DNA of 64,000 bases from Methylocapsa acidiphila B2. GTDB lineage: Bacteria; Pseudomonadota; Alphaproteobacteria; Rhizobiales; Beijerinckiaceae. Under the pieces are notes generated by a model. The model ran no database searches. It saw only the letters and a list, made by a program, of their open reading frames with translations, and was not told where the DNA came from. Positions within the stretch are counted from its first letter, which is position 1, and each line of letters opens with the position of its first letter. This document shows, piece by piece, positions 25,566-35,023 of this stretch. The translations under genes and the position numbers were made by a program. The DNA is taken from assembly GCF_000427445.1 (NCBI RefSeq), contig NZ_KE386496.1, forward strand, positions 372,001-436,000, in the 5' to 3' direction.

Positions 25566-25913
25566 CTAGGCGGCCGGTTGTGTCGAGGCCTTCGGCTTCG
25601 TTTTGGGCGGCTGCTTGTCGGTCACGCGATAGACGCGCTCGTCGCCGGCCTTTTCCGAGATCAGCGTCAAGCCGAGTTTCTTGCGCACCACGCCGCCGAA
25701 AAAGCCGCGCACCGAATGTTGCTGCCAGCCGGTCGCTGTCATGATGGCGGCGAACGTGGCGCCCTTTGGCTGTCGAAGGAGGGCGAGAACGGCCTCCTGC
25801 TTAGTCCCGCCGCGCGCGGAACCCGCGGGAACGATCCCGGTCCCTGCGGGCTCCTTCGCGCGGTTCTTCGTGCGGGCCAGTGTGATCTCTTCGGGGGCTT
25901 TGCGATTTGACAT
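25566..25913 (-). CDS. DUF3489 protein (triad B)
   Basis: 115 residues ([20 protein letters not shown]), shorter head than in triad A. Domain: [60 protein letters not shown]. The 3' tail is Lys/Pro/Thr-rich. Leads the second triad. The leader DNA before it (25914-26130) resembles that of triad A (see 22773-23348). Confidence 0.8.
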   Translation of the reverse strand: MSNRKAPEEITLARTKNRAKEPAGTGIVPAGSARGGTKQEAVLALLRQPKGATFAAIMTATGWQQHSVRGFFGGVVRKKLGLTLISEKAGDERVYRVTDKQPPKTKPKASTQPAA

Positions 25914-26211
25914 TTTGAGGGATCCTTGCGGGCTGTGGCGGCGTCATGCGCCGTCACCGCCGAAGCCCCACAATGGCGGCGGCGCCAGCGGGGCAGGATC
26001 CCGGATGGGGCCAACCGGCCCTTATCTCCTGGCGACAGTGACGCTTCCTTCGCGCTTGAAGTCCACTCCTTTCTGCGAAGAAAATCGACGGCCGAACGCC
26101 CGGTCTCTGCGTTGAAGAGTCGCTCTGGCGCTCACGCGTTTCTGCATTCAAGATGTGAATAAGCTGGAATAAGGGCTCTGACGCAATCTTGATGGCTATT
26201 GAGCTTTGCGG

Positions 26212-26547
26212 CTACACGGCGCCGATGACGCGGGCTTGAAGGAGATCCAGCTTTCCTCTGCCGTACATCTGGCGTTTTACGAGTTTGAGTTTGGTGATCT
26301 GACCTTCTGTCTGGCCGTTGGACCAGGGCGATGTGATCGCGGCGCTGACGGCCGCCTGGTCCTTGACGACGCCGTTGGCGAAGGAGGCTGCCAAGCCTGA
26401 TCTGGCCCGCTCCAGCCATGGCTCGAGATCGGCAAGAGACTTCTTGCGGATCATCATCTGGAAGGCGGCAATAATTTCTCTCGCCTCGACCAGCAAGGGC
26501 ACGCCTGCCTCGATCGCCGCGATAGTGACGGTTTCGTACTTGGAAAG
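26212..26547 (-). pseudogene. ISL3-family transposase, C-terminal fragment
   Basis: About 112 codons: [96 protein letters not shown]. The sPWSNGQ.EGQ.tKLKl.KRQMYGR.. motif is diagnostic for the end of ISL3 transposases. Its 5' part is lost exactly where the IS21 end begins (26548), so IS21 insertion or a later deletion cut it. Too little homologous overlap exists to say if it belongs to the same copy as the remnant at 2950-3420. Confidence 0.75.
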
Positions 26548-26696
26548 TGTCAAACAGCATCGAATAGGGACCGCGGATTTGCATGGAAAGGGGACCGCAC
26601 TTTGATGCGGCAGGAACGACAGCGCTCGCCCCGGCGCAGCTGGTCGGGGTTGCGCAGCCGGGGCGAGCGCGGTGGGGAGAGGCTTTGCTTTGAAGG

Positions 26697-27435
26697 TCAG
26701 GCGCGGTTTTTGAAGCGCCAGCTTTCGTTGCCGGTTTGACGATGTCGCAGTGATGGGTGAGACGATCCAGCAGCGCGGTCGTCATCTTGGCGTCGCCAAA
26801 GACGCTTGGCCATTCGCCGAACGCCAGATTGGTGGTGACGATTGCCGAAGTGCGTTCATAGAGCCGGCTGACGAGATGGAAGAGCAATTGCCCGCCGGCC
26901 TGCGCGAAGGGCAGATAGCCGAGTTCGTCGAGAGCGATGAAGTCCATCCGGGTGAGGTAATCGGCGATGCGTCCCTGACGCCCGGCGCGCGTTTCCGACT
27001 CCAGCCGATTGACGAGATCGACGACATTGAAGAAGCGCCCACGCAAGCCGGAGCGGATGCAGCTGCGCGCGATGGCGATGGCGAGATGGGTCTTGCCGGT
27101 TCCCGTGCCGCCGACGAGAACGATGTTGCGCTGCTGCGCCACGAAGCCGCCGCCGGCGAGATCGCGCGCCAGGGTTTCGTTGACGGTCGCCCCGTCAAAC
27201 TCGAAGTCGTCGATGTCCTTCGCCAAAGGAAGTTTGGCGATGGTCATCTGATATTTGATGGAGCGCGCTTGTTTTTCGGCGATTTCGGCCTTGAGTAGAT
27301 CGCCGACAATCTGTGGCGGCTCATGCTGCCGCTTGATGCCGGTCGACATCACTTCATCACTTCATCGTAGGCGCTCCTCATGCCGAACAGCTTGAGTTCT
27401 CCCATGAGGTCGAAGATTTGCGTGCGTTCCATCAT
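26697..27435 (-). pseudogene. istB: IS21 IstB helper ATPase, two frameshifts
   Basis: Starts [20 protein letters not shown] overlapping the istA stop by one base. After DEVM an 8-bp tandem duplication (GATGAAGT twice near 27355) causes a stop and a frame change. The next frame carries the AAA+ core: Walker [18 protein letters not shown], Walker [13 protein letters not shown], sensor TTNLAFGEW. Near 26735 one base is missing, so the normal end (roughly [19 protein letters not shown]) turns into an unrelated tail. IstB is the ATPase that picks target DNA for IstA. Re-initiation at the internal ATG near 27352 could still make most of the protein. Confidence 0.75.
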
Positions 27436-28934
27436 CAGCCTGAATTCCTCAGTTGATCGTAGCGGGCGCAATCGGCGAGCGGGACATGCCGGAGCTTCAG
27501 GGCGTCCGGGGTGACGATGGTCAGCGGCGGACCAGGACCGCGGCGGCGCGCCAGAATGTTGAGAATGACGTCGGCGGAATGGACGCCCTGGTCCAAAGCC
27601 TCGGCGCAGGCGGCCTCGACCGCCGGCAAACCATCGTTGATAACCGCCGCGAGGATTTTCACCATCTGGCGGTCGCCGTCGGCGGAGCCTGTGAGCTTGC
27701 GCCGGATTTTCTCCATCGCGGCGGGCAAAACCCAATCCTTGAACGGCGCGCCGTTCCTCAAGGCGCCGGGCTTCTTCGCCAGAACCGGCACGTAATGCCA
27801 AGGATCGTAGGCCGTCTCTTCGCGGCCAAAGCGGCGGCGGTGTTCGCCGACCACGAGTCCATCCTGACGGATGACGATGCGGTCGGCGTAAGCGTGGATC
27901 TCGACGGGGCGGCCAATGGCGCTCGCCTTGACCGAATATTTGTTGCTGTCGAAGCGCACCAGGCAGGTCTTGGACACCGAAGCGCTCACCGCGTGGAAGC
28001 CGTCAAAGCGACCGCCCAATGGCGTGAGCTTGGGGCGCTCTTCCTCAAAAGCCTCCCACACCGTCTTGTCGGCAATTTCGGGATGACGATGGGCCTTGGC
28101 GTAGGCGACGCATTTGTCGAGAAGCCAGGCGTTCAACTCGTCGTAGCTCTTGAATCGCAGACGCGGCGTGAAAAAGCGCTCGCGCACCAGGCCGACCTGG
28201 TTCTCGACTTGTCCCTTTTCCCAGCCGGACGCCGGCGTGCAGGCCACGGCCTCGACGAGATAATGCCCACACATCTGAAGAAAGCGGCGGTTGTATCGTC
28301 GGTCCTTGCCGACGAGGATCGTCTCCACCGCGGTTTTCATGTTGTCGTAAATGCCGCGCGCGCAGGCGCCCTTGAAAAAGGCGAAACCACGGTCATGCGC
28401 GTCGAACATCATCTCCTGCGTCTCGCGCGGATAGGCGCGCGCAAACAGCATGCGGCTGTGGCAGAGCCGCATGTGCGCGACTTTCACGGTCGTCGTCACG
28501 CCGTTCAGCACGACGATTTCGTGGCCCCAGTCAAACTGGTAGGCCTCGCCAGGAGCAAAGGCGAGCGGCACATAGGCTTGCGCCAACGCCGCGCCGCGCT
28601 CCTTGCGCCAGCTTATCGCGTAGCGCCGAACCGCGTCATAGCTGCCGTCATAACCAAAGCCGCGCAGGTCTTCGAACAGCCGAACAAGCGTCAATCGCTC
28701 GCGCGCCGGTTTCGCTTCGTTCTCCAGCAGCAGGGCATCCAGCCGCTCGCGCCACGGCCCGATCTTGGGAATCGGCTGCATCGAGCGCTCGTAATGGAAC
28801 TCGGTCGCTTCAGAACGAATGACCTTCCGGACGACCTTGCGGGACACATGCAGCTCCCGGCAGATCTCCTTGATCGGCTTCTTCTGAACAAAATACGCCC
28901 GACGAATTTTGGCGATCGTCTCCACAACAAGCAT
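27435..28934 (-). CDS. istA: IS21 IstA transposase
   Basis: 499 residues, complete. N-terminal HTH ([20 protein letters not shown]), DDE integrase core with Asp in YQFDWGHE, second Asp in [11 protein letters not shown], and Glu in [20 protein letters not shown] beta-barrel domain typical of IstA follows ([20 protein letters not shown]). It acts with IstB in cut-and-paste movement through a circular form. The frame is intact, yet its IstB partner is damaged. Confidence 0.9.
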   Translation of the reverse strand: MLVVETIAKIRRAYFVQKKPIKEICRELHVSRKVVRKVIRSEATEFHYERSMQPIPKIGPWRERLDALLLENEAKPARERLTLVRLFEDLRGFGYDGSYDAVRRYAISWRKERGAALAQAYVPLAFAPGEAYQFDWGHEIVVLNGVTTTVKVAHMRLCHSRMLFARAYPRETQEMMFDAHDRGFAFFKGACARGIYDNMKTAVETILVGKDRRYNRRFLQMCGHYLVEAVACTPASGWEKGQVENQVGLVRERFFTPRLRFKSYDELNAWLLDKCVAYAKAHRHPEIADKTVWEAFEEERPKLTPLGGRFDGFHAVSASVSKTCLVRFDSNKYSVKASAIGRPVEIHAYADRIVIRQDGLVVGEHRRRFGREETAYDPWHYVPVLAKKPGALRNGAPFKDWVLPAAMEKIRRKLTGSADGDRQMVKILAAVINDGLPAVEAACAEALDQGVHSADVILNILARRRGPGPPLTIVTPDALKLRHVPLADCARYDQLRNSG

Positions 28935-29046
28935 TCCAATCTCGGCCTCCCAAAATCCAGGAGGCCAGTGTGGACCCTCAGCTCCGGGGCCCCGATTGGA
29001 CGCAAATCACCCCAAAACTGGCGTCCTTATTCCATGCTTATTCACA

Positions 29047-29313
29047 GGCAAGAGCGGCCGCCTGGCCGAGAGACTGCTCCGCCACGATCTCATCGTCATC
29101 GATGAACTCGGCTATCTCCCGTTCAGCCAATCCGGCGGGCAGTTGCTGTTCCATCTCATCAGCAAACTCTACGAGAACACCTCGCTGCTAATCACCACCA
29201 ACCTCGCCTTCGCCGATTGGCCCCAGGTGTTCGGCGACGTCAAAATGACCACCGCCATGCTCGATCGCCTGACGCACCACTGCGACATCATCGAGACCGG
29301 CAACACCAGCTAG
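29047..29313 (+). pseudogene. Second IS21 istB, 3' fragment
   Basis: A plus-strand frame directly outside the IS21 end reads [77 protein letters not shown]. This is the C-terminal 85 or so residues of another IstB, about 75% alike to the one inside the element and in opposite orientation. It lost its 5' part at 29047. The following bases to 29540 hold what may be the end of that older IS21 (a GATTGGACGCAAA-like piece at about 29500) but no gene. Confidence 0.75.
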
Positions 29314-29540
29314 CGCTTCAAAAACCGAACCTGACCAAGCCCTCATCCGCGCCGTCGCCCGGGACCTTCTCCTCGTGGGTGCACAGGGACCTCCCACGCC
29401 CTCCGCTCCGTGCAACGCCGAGGGCGCTGCGCTACGGGCGCGGGTCCCTCCTATGCACTACGTGAAGAAGCAAACTCCTTCACCCAAGAGGGGGCGAAAT
29501 TGGACGCAAAAACGCGGTCGTAGTTGGAAGCGAATTGACA

Positions 29541-29999
29541 TTCCGGACGGCGTCGGCCATGGCGTCCTCTGGCGCATCGCCGATCACGCGGCATGAGAAA
29601 ACTCCTCCTTTTGCAGATTGAGTAGAGTTCGAAACGGAAGCTTCCGGTAGGCGAGCAAGATTCCGCTGGTCGCTGAGAATTGCCGATGGCGGGACTTGCA
29701 TTTGAACACGCGGCGACACCGATAGGTATAGACGGCCGGGCAGCTGCAATGGGGGCAGACCGGGGAACCGTCAGAATCTGCCCACCGCATCTCGCAGAGC
29801 ATCTTGTGGGCTGCGTCTTCCGACAAACCGCAAAGATCGACTAGCGACAGGGTCCGCGCTGCCGCGGACATAAGAAAATGTTGCGCCACGGCAGCAATCC
29901 AGAAAAATGGCCATGGCTATGTTTTTACGGTATAGTGACGCTGACGTCTACTTTAAGTAATTGACTTTGTTGCTTGGTGCGTTTGCTCCATGATGCCGC
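29541..29999. repeat. 459-bp inverted repeat, left copy
   Basis: By eye this is the exact reverse complement of 34998-35456. It covers the last 18 codons of the IS1595-passenger gene, a truncated IS1595 transposase start and its upstream region. The repeats bracket the sulfotransferase and phospholipase C genes with their inner edges 4,998 bp apart. Confidence 0.85.
29584..29889 (-). pseudogene. IS1595 transposase, N-terminal fragment (left copy)
   Basis: 101 codons (MAQHFLMSAAARTLSLVDLC), zinc-ribbon part only (CPHCSCPAVYTYRC). The frame breaks off after SGILLAYRKLPFRTLLNL, exactly where the complete transposase at 17255-18253 continues into its catalytic domain. The last residues (KEEFSHAA) come from joining to the end of the passenger gene. 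The identical fragment is at 35108-35413. Confidence 0.8.
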
Positions 30000-30047
30000 A
30001 AAAGTCTCGCGCAATGGGGCGACCTCATAACTGGTTCCACCGCTGCG

Positions 30048-32063
30048 CTAATCGCGGTACCGACCGATTGCGTCGCCCAGCGCCTTTCTCAACGGATCGA
30101 GCCAGGGATCGTAGTGCCGCCAGTGGGAGATTCCTTCTCGGAACAGCGGCTGGCGCACCTGTTCCGAGCTGGGGGTGTTTATCGCGCGCGGGCTGCGGTG
30201 AAACGCCAGACATGCCGGGTCGTACTCGAGTCCGCAATAGGCAAGAATCCCGCGCACGCTGGCGCCGAGGTCCTCGACCAGGTCCTCGTAGCTGACCCGA
30301 AGAACCCGTCCCGGCAGGACCCGATCCCAGTGACGCATCAACTCGAGATACGTCCGGTAATACCGTGCGATCTCCTCGATCCCGTAGCAGAACTCCTGCC
30401 CTCTTGCATAGAGTTGCTTTAGGTTGCTGACGCAGCAGGCCATCGGCTCGCGCCGGATGTCGATGATCGTTGCATTCGGCAGCATCAGGTGGATCAGGCC
30501 AATGTGCCGGAAGTTGTTCGGCATTTTGTCGATGAAACGTGGCCGCCCCCGCCGATAGACACGAGTCTCGTCCAGGTAGCGGAGACCGAGGCGCTCAAAA
30601 TAGAGCGGATCCAGGCCCGGCAGCAGGTCGGGGTAGCGCGCACCGCCGCCATTTGATCCCTGCCCCTGGAATTCCGAAATGATGCGAGGGATGTCGTGCA
30701 ATTCCTGCGTGCCATCGACGTCCGGGTGCGAGGCCAGGATCTGTTCGAGCAGCGTCGAGCCCGAGCGTGGCAGCCCGACGATGAAGATCGGGTCGCGAGC
30801 CGCTGCGCCGGCGCCGGTGCGGGCGGCGAAGAATTCCTCGCTGCACACCTCGAGCAAGCGCCGGGCGGCGCCCTCAATCGCCTCAGGACGGTAGCCGCTC
30901 TTCGCCCGCACCAGCGAATTGCCGCGCTCGTAAAATGCCCAGGACCCGCCGTAGTCGCCCCGATCTTCCAGCGCCTTTCCGAGCGCGAAGCAAAGGTGCG
31001 CGCGGTCCGGCAGTCCCGGGCGAGAAAGCGCCTCAAGGCCCCGCATGCGCGCGACCTCGTCGTCGCTGAACCGATAGGTCTTCAGGTTGGCGAGGCTCCA
31101 ATAGGCGTCGCCGATATCGGCCTCGCCGCGGGTCGCATCCTTATAGGAGCGCACGGCCTCCTCGGCCCGGCCGAGCGCCTTCAGCGAGTGGCCCAGCACG
31201 ATCCGCAGATGATTGCGCTGCGGCGTCTGCGAGAGCAGCTCGCTGAAGATTGGGATCGCCTCGTCATGGCGTCCGAGGCCCGCGAGTATAGTGGCGCGAA
31301 GAAATCGGGCCTCGGGGTCGGAGGGCGCGGTCCGCAGCCGGTGCTCGACCTGCTCCAGCGCCGCCGGATATTTCTGGCGCTCTATTAGAATGCGGATGTA
31401 ATCGAGCCGCGCATCGGCGTAACCCGGCGCGGCTTCGACCACCTCGCGAACGAGCTCCTCGGCCCGATCCATCGCGCCACGCCGTTGCGCGATCCGCCCG
31501 AGCAGGCGCAGCGCCTCGACATGCCTTCCCTCTCCAGCGATCTGACTTGTCAGAAGATTTTCCGCTGCGGAAAGCTCGCCGTCGCAGAACCGGCCACCCG
31601 CCTCGACGATCGCGGGCGGTAGCTCCTGCAGCTTCGCTAGGCGCTGCGCCGCGACGCTCGCCCTCTGCGGCTCGCCGGCCGCGCTCAGCAGTCGCTCCAG
31701 CATCCCCCAGCTAGGCGCCAGGGCGGGATTCAGCGCGACCGCGCGTTCGAAAGACGCGATGGCGCGCGAGGGATCGCCCAGCGCTGCGAGGCAATGACCG
31801 CGCTCTTGAAAAAGGAGGCTGTAGTTCGGATGCGCCCGTTCAAACGCGTCCAGCGTCGCGAGCGCATCCTTCGCCTGACCGAGCAGCCGCTGGTTCAGCG
31901 CCGCCCAGTACAGCGCCGCCCGTTGCGACGGGGCCCGCTGCAGCAGCGCGCTGGCCGCCTCCAGCGCCTCGGCGTGCCGACGCCCTCGCGTGAGGTCCTC
32001 AATGCGGCGCAACTCGCTGGCGGCGGCGTCCGCCTCGGATTCGCGGAGATAAAGCTCAGTCAC
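30048..32063 (-). CDS. TPR-repeat sulfotransferase
   Basis: 671 residues, GTG start at 32063 behind AAGGA. Residues about 20-380 are tetratricopeptide repeats (for example ALYWAALNQRLLGQAKDALA, RFLRATILAGLGRHDEAIPI). The C-terminal about 270 residues are a PAPS-dependent sulfotransferase: 5'-phosphosulfate loop FIVGLPRSGSTLLEQILASH and the 3'-phosphate-binding strand RFIDKMPNNFRHIGLIHLML with DIRREPMACCVSNLKQ. Such TPR-sulfotransferases transfer sulfate to an unknown protein or glycan. It is divergent from the phospholipase gene (139 bp apart) and both lie within the 459-bp inverted repeat. Confidence 0.85.
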   Translation of the reverse strand: MTELYLRESEADAAASELRRIEDLTRGRRHAEALEAASALLQRAPSQRAALYWAALNQRLLGQAKDALATLDAFERAHPNYSLLFQERGHCLAALGDPSRAIASFERAVALNPALAPSWGMLERLLSAAGEPQRASVAAQRLAKLQELPPAIVEAGGRFCDGELSAAENLLTSQIAGEGRHVEALRLLGRIAQRRGAMDRAEELVREVVEAAPGYADARLDYIRILIERQKYPAALEQVEHRLRTAPSDPEARFLRATILAGLGRHDEAIPIFSELLSQTPQRNHLRIVLGHSLKALGRAEEAVRSYKDATRGEADIGDAYWSLANLKTYRFSDDEVARMRGLEALSRPGLPDRAHLCFALGKALEDRGDYGGSWAFYERGNSLVRAKSGYRPEAIEGAARRLLEVCSEEFFAARTGAGAAARDPIFIVGLPRSGSTLLEQILASHPDVDGTQELHDIPRIISEFQGQGSNGGGARYPDLLPGLDPLYFERLGLRYLDETRVYRRGRPRFIDKMPNNFRHIGLIHLMLPNATIIDIRREPMACCVSNLKQLYARGQEFCYGIEEIARYYRTYLELMRHWDRVLPGRVLRVSYEDLVEDLGASVRGILAYCGLEYDPACLAFHRSPRAINTPSSEQVRQPLFREGISHWRHYDPWLDPLRKALGDAIGRYRD

Positions 32064-32202
32064 AGTTCCTTCGCTTAAGCTTCATCAGCCAGCAATGACC
32101 AGTTTTTATGCATGCCGCGCCGGACGGACATTGGGGAGGCTGCAAGTCGGCCGGCGTCTATCCATCACGCACGCTACGTTACTCGGGGGAGAACCTAATC
32201 CG

Positions 32203-34512
32203 ATGAACAATACCGATCGCCGTCGGTTCCTGCAAATGCTGGGCACGGGCGCCATGGCTAGCACGCTTGGCTCAAGCGTCACGAAGGCGCTTGCGATCCC
32301 GGCCAACAACAGCACGGGCACCATCAAGGACGTCGAACATATCGTGATCCTGATGCAGGAGAACCGTCCGTTCGACCATCACTTCGGCACGCTGCGCGGC
32401 GTCCGCGGCTTTGCCGATCCGCGCGCGGTCCAGATCAATCTGCCGCTTCAGTCGGGCGGCGCCGTCAAGGCCTCGGTATTCCTGCAGCCGGCGGGCCCAG
32501 CCAACGTCAGCGCCGGCTTCAGCGTGCCGGCCAATTACGGCAATCTGGGCGGCCCGGCGAATGGCGTTCAAGTGATCCCGCCGTTTCGTATCGATCCCTC
32601 GAAAATCGGCTCCGGGCTCACGAGCCTCGGCTTCAGCTACATCGACGGCACCGACCACGGCTGGGACGGCACGCATCTCGCCTGGAACTTTGGGCAGTAC
32701 GACAGCTGGGCGATCCAGAAGGGCCCGCTGGCGATGTCCTACTTCACGCGCGCCGACATTCCCTATCACTACGCGCTGGCCGACGCTTTCACCGTGCTCG
32801 ACAACTACTATTGCTCGATCATGGGCCCGACTAATCCCAATCGTTGCTACCTATGGACCGGCTGCATCGGAAACGTCAGCTATCTCGGAGCGGAGGGCAC
32901 GGACGGCCACGGCTCGGGCCCGATCACCGGCAACGGCCTCAGCCCGCTCGGCAATTATCTGGCCTGGGAGACGCTGCCCGAGGTGCTGGACAAGGCGGGC
33001 GTGACCTGGCGGATTTATCAGGACCTAGCAGGCGCCACCTTCGCGCCGGACTTCGGCGACGGCTCAACCGCCAGCAATTTCGACGGCAACTACACCGACA
33101 ATGCGCTGCTCTATTTCGCCCAATATGCGGCGTCGAGCCCCGGAACTTCGCTGTTCGACAACGCCTGCACCGGGACGGAGCTGGCCGTCAACCAACCTCC
33201 AGCAAGCGCTCCGGCCTCGGCCTGGGAGACGTGGGCCGAGAGCCAGTTCCAATATTTCAAGGACGACGTGAAGAATGGCACGCTGCCCCAGGTTTCCTGG
33301 CTGATCGCGCCGGCCGGATACACCGAGCACTCCTCCAACCCGGTCAACTATGGCGCCTGGTACATCTCGCAGGTGCTTGAGACCCTAGTGTCGAAGCCCG
33401 AGTTGTTCAGCAAGACCGTCTTCATCGTCAACTATGACGAAGCCGACGGCAGCTTCGACCACCTCGTTCAGCCCTCGCCGCCGGCGACGCCCTCGTTCCC
33501 AGCTGCGCCCGATCTCGGCGGGTCGACGGTCGACTACCGCCTCGAGATCGTCACGACCTCGACGCCGAATGCCCCGATCGGCCTCGGCACCCGCGTGCCG
33601 TGCATCGTGATCTCGCCTTGGAGCAAGGGCGGCTATGTGAACTCGCAGGTCTTCGATCACACCTCGGTGATCCAGTTCATCGAGAAGCGTTTCGGGGTCT
33701 ATGAGCGCAACCTCTCGCCCTGGCGGCGCGCCGTCTGCGGCGACCTGACATCCGTGTTCAACTTCAAGAACCCGAATGACAAGCCGGTTGATCTGCCGTC
33801 CACCAAAACCTTCCTGCCTCCAGTCGGAGAGCTCTCTGGCGCCGTCAATCCGCCGAGCGTCACTCCTACGGCGAAGAATGTGATCATAGGCGTGCCCCCG
33901 CAGGAAAAGGGCGTCCGCCCGGCGCGCGCCTTGCCCTACGAGCTGAACGTCCACAGCATGGTCCGCGCTTTCACCAACACGGTCGAACTGCGCTTTGTCA
34001 ACAGCGGCAGCGCGGGCGCAGTGTTCCAAGTGCGCTCTGGCAAAACAACCGATCCGGTCCGCAACTACACAGTCGAGGCTGGCAAACAGCTGTCGGGAAG
34101 CTGGACGGTCTCTGGCTCATACGACCTGACCGTCTACGGCCCGAACGGGTTCACGCGTTACTTTAAGGGCAGCGTCGGCTTGAGCGCCGTGGCGGTCGAT
34201 GTCCATTCCGAACACGAATACGGATCCGACGACAACGGCTCGTTCTCACTGTCGGTCCGGAATGCTGGCTCGCGGAACGCTAGCGTGACCTTGCTTGATG
34301 CGTACACGGGCGAGAAGGTCCATCGCGCGCTTCCCTCGGACGGGCATGCCGACTTCCAGCTGTCGCTTGACCGGTTCCAAGGCTGGTACGACGTGCTCGT
34401 CACGGTCGCGGAGGACCCGAGCTTCGAGCGTCGCCTGGCCGGGCATGTCGAGACCGGGCGCGACAGCGTGTCGGATCCGGCGATGGGCGGTCTGGTGACC
34501 CTGAAGGCCTGA
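32203..34512 (+). CDS. Tat-exported phosphocholine-type phospholipase C
   Basis: 769 residues from the ATG at 32203 (MNNTDRRRFLQMLGTGAMAS), behind GGGGGA; an open extension upstream lacks a signal-like sequence. A twin-arginine signal (RRRFLQ) is followed by the phosphoesterase domain: HIVILMQENRPFDHHFGTLR, near 190 DGTDHGWDGTHLAW, IMGPTNPNRCYLWTG, FIVNYDEADGSFDHL, and PCIVISPWSKGGYVNSQVFD HTSVIQFIEKRFG. Two C-terminal beta domains (DUF756 type; about 575-665 and 680-765) complete the family layout. The enzyme cleaves phosphatidylcholine or sphingomyelin outside the inner membrane, in phosphate scavenging or virulence. Intact. Confidence 0.9.
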   Translation: MNNTDRRRFLQMLGTGAMASTLGSSVTKALAIPANNSTGTIKDVEHIVILMQENRPFDHHFGTLRGVRGFADPRAVQINLPLQSGGAVKASVFLQPAGPANVSAGFSVPANYGNLGGPANGVQVIPPFRIDPSKIGSGLTSLGFSYIDGTDHGWDGTHLAWNFGQYDSWAIQKGPLAMSYFTRADIPYHYALADAFTVLDNYYCSIMGPTNPNRCYLWTGCIGNVSYLGAEGTDGHGSGPITGNGLSPLGNYLAWETLPEVLDKAGVTWRIYQDLAGATFAPDFGDGSTASNFDGNYTDNALLYFAQYAASSPGTSLFDNACTGTELAVNQPPASAPASAWETWAESQFQYFKDDVKNGTLPQVSWLIAPAGYTEHSSNPVNYGAWYISQVLETLVSKPELFSKTVFIVNYDEADGSFDHLVQPSPPATPSFPAAPDLGGSTVDYRLEIVTTSTPNAPIGLGTRVPCIVISPWSKGGYVNSQVFDHTSVIQFIEKRFGVYERNLSPWRRAVCGDLTSVFNFKNPNDKPVDLPSTKTFLPPVGELSGAVNPPSVTPTAKNVIIGVPPQEKGVRPARALPYELNVHSMVRAFTNTVELRFVNSGSAGAVFQVRSGKTTDPVRNYTVEAGKQLSGSWTVSGSYDLTVYGPNGFTRYFKGSVGLSAVAVDVHSEHEYGSDDNGSFSLSVRNAGSRNASVTLLDAYTGEKVHRALPSDGHADFQLSLDRFQGWYDVLVTVAEDPSFERRLAGHVETGRDSVSDPAMGGLVTLKA

Positions 34513-34553
34513 GAACAGGCTCCTCGTCGCGCAAGCTCTTGGGAAAGCGAGGA

Positions 34554-34577
34554 ACGGCCGTGCCTATGCACGGCCGT
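34554..34577 (+). terminator. Hairpin after the phospholipase C gene
   Basis: ACGGCCGTGC at 34554-34563 and GCACGGCCGT at 34568-34577 form a perfect 10-bp stem with a 4-base loop, 41 bp past the stop codon. No T-run follows. Confidence 0.55.
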
Positions 34578-34618
34578 CCTTGGGGATGCTGCACAACAAG
34601 CTCTAGAGCGTTTTTCGT

Positions 34619-35023
34619 TCATGTTGCATCATATCCTGCGGCGGCGAAGAATTTTACGCATTCTTGCCGCGTGAAGAGGTCGATGAGGCGGCCGATGGCG
34701 TCCCAGAGGCCGCTGACGGTTCCTTCGGCGGCCTTTCGCAGATGCGCTTCGAGTTTGGAGAAGGCTTTCTCGATCGGGTGGAAGTCCGGGCTGTAAGGCG
34801 GCAGGTAAAGCACGCTCGCCCCCGCCGCTGCGATCATTGCGGAAACGGCCGGACCCTTGTGGCTCGACAGATTGTCCATCACGACGACGTCGCCGGACAG
34901 TAAGAGCCCGCCGACGTCGCGGCGGCCGCAGTGATATCTGTAACGCAATTTCGTAAGCTTAAATACCGCCTCCGCATCAAAATCATCTGATAAATCCGCG
35001 GCATCATGGAGCAAACGCACCAA
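34619..35023 (-). pseudogene. IS630-family transposase, C-terminal fragment
   Basis: The second half carries the IS630 catalytic end: VVVMDNLSSHKGPAVSAMIA, ASVLYLPPYSPDFHPIEKAF SKLEAHLRKAA, and the final HTH-free tail FTRQECVKFFAAAGYDAT. D in VVMDN and E in PIEKAF are two of the three catalytic residues. The N-terminal piece (MVRLLHDAADLSDDFDAEAV) is unrelated to the family and comes from flanking DNA, 25 bp of it shared with the left inverted repeat. Hence a fragment; the 5' half is lost. Confidence 0.7.

Larger units (their letters stand above)
26548..29046 (-). mobile_element. IS21-family element, about 2.5 kb
   Basis: The ends are related inverted sequences: TGTCAAACAGCATCGAATAG at 26548 inward, and on the other strand TGTGAATAAGCATGGAATAA from 29046 inward. 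Inside are istA (intact) and istB (frameshifted), both on the minus strand and coupled by TGATG. No clear target repeat. It sits between an ISL3 fragment and a fragment of another IS21 istB, so it landed in older IS debris. Confidence 0.75.

Noticed and set aside
27345-27360. Programmed frameshift in istB
   Set aside because: The cause is an 8-bp tandem duplication, not a slippery run, and a second base loss damages the 3' end, so decay is the simpler reading.
27453-29105. A 550-codon open frame on the plus strand
   Set aside because: It lies exactly antisense to the intact istA gene; high GC leaves the complementary frame open. Its sequence shows no family pattern.
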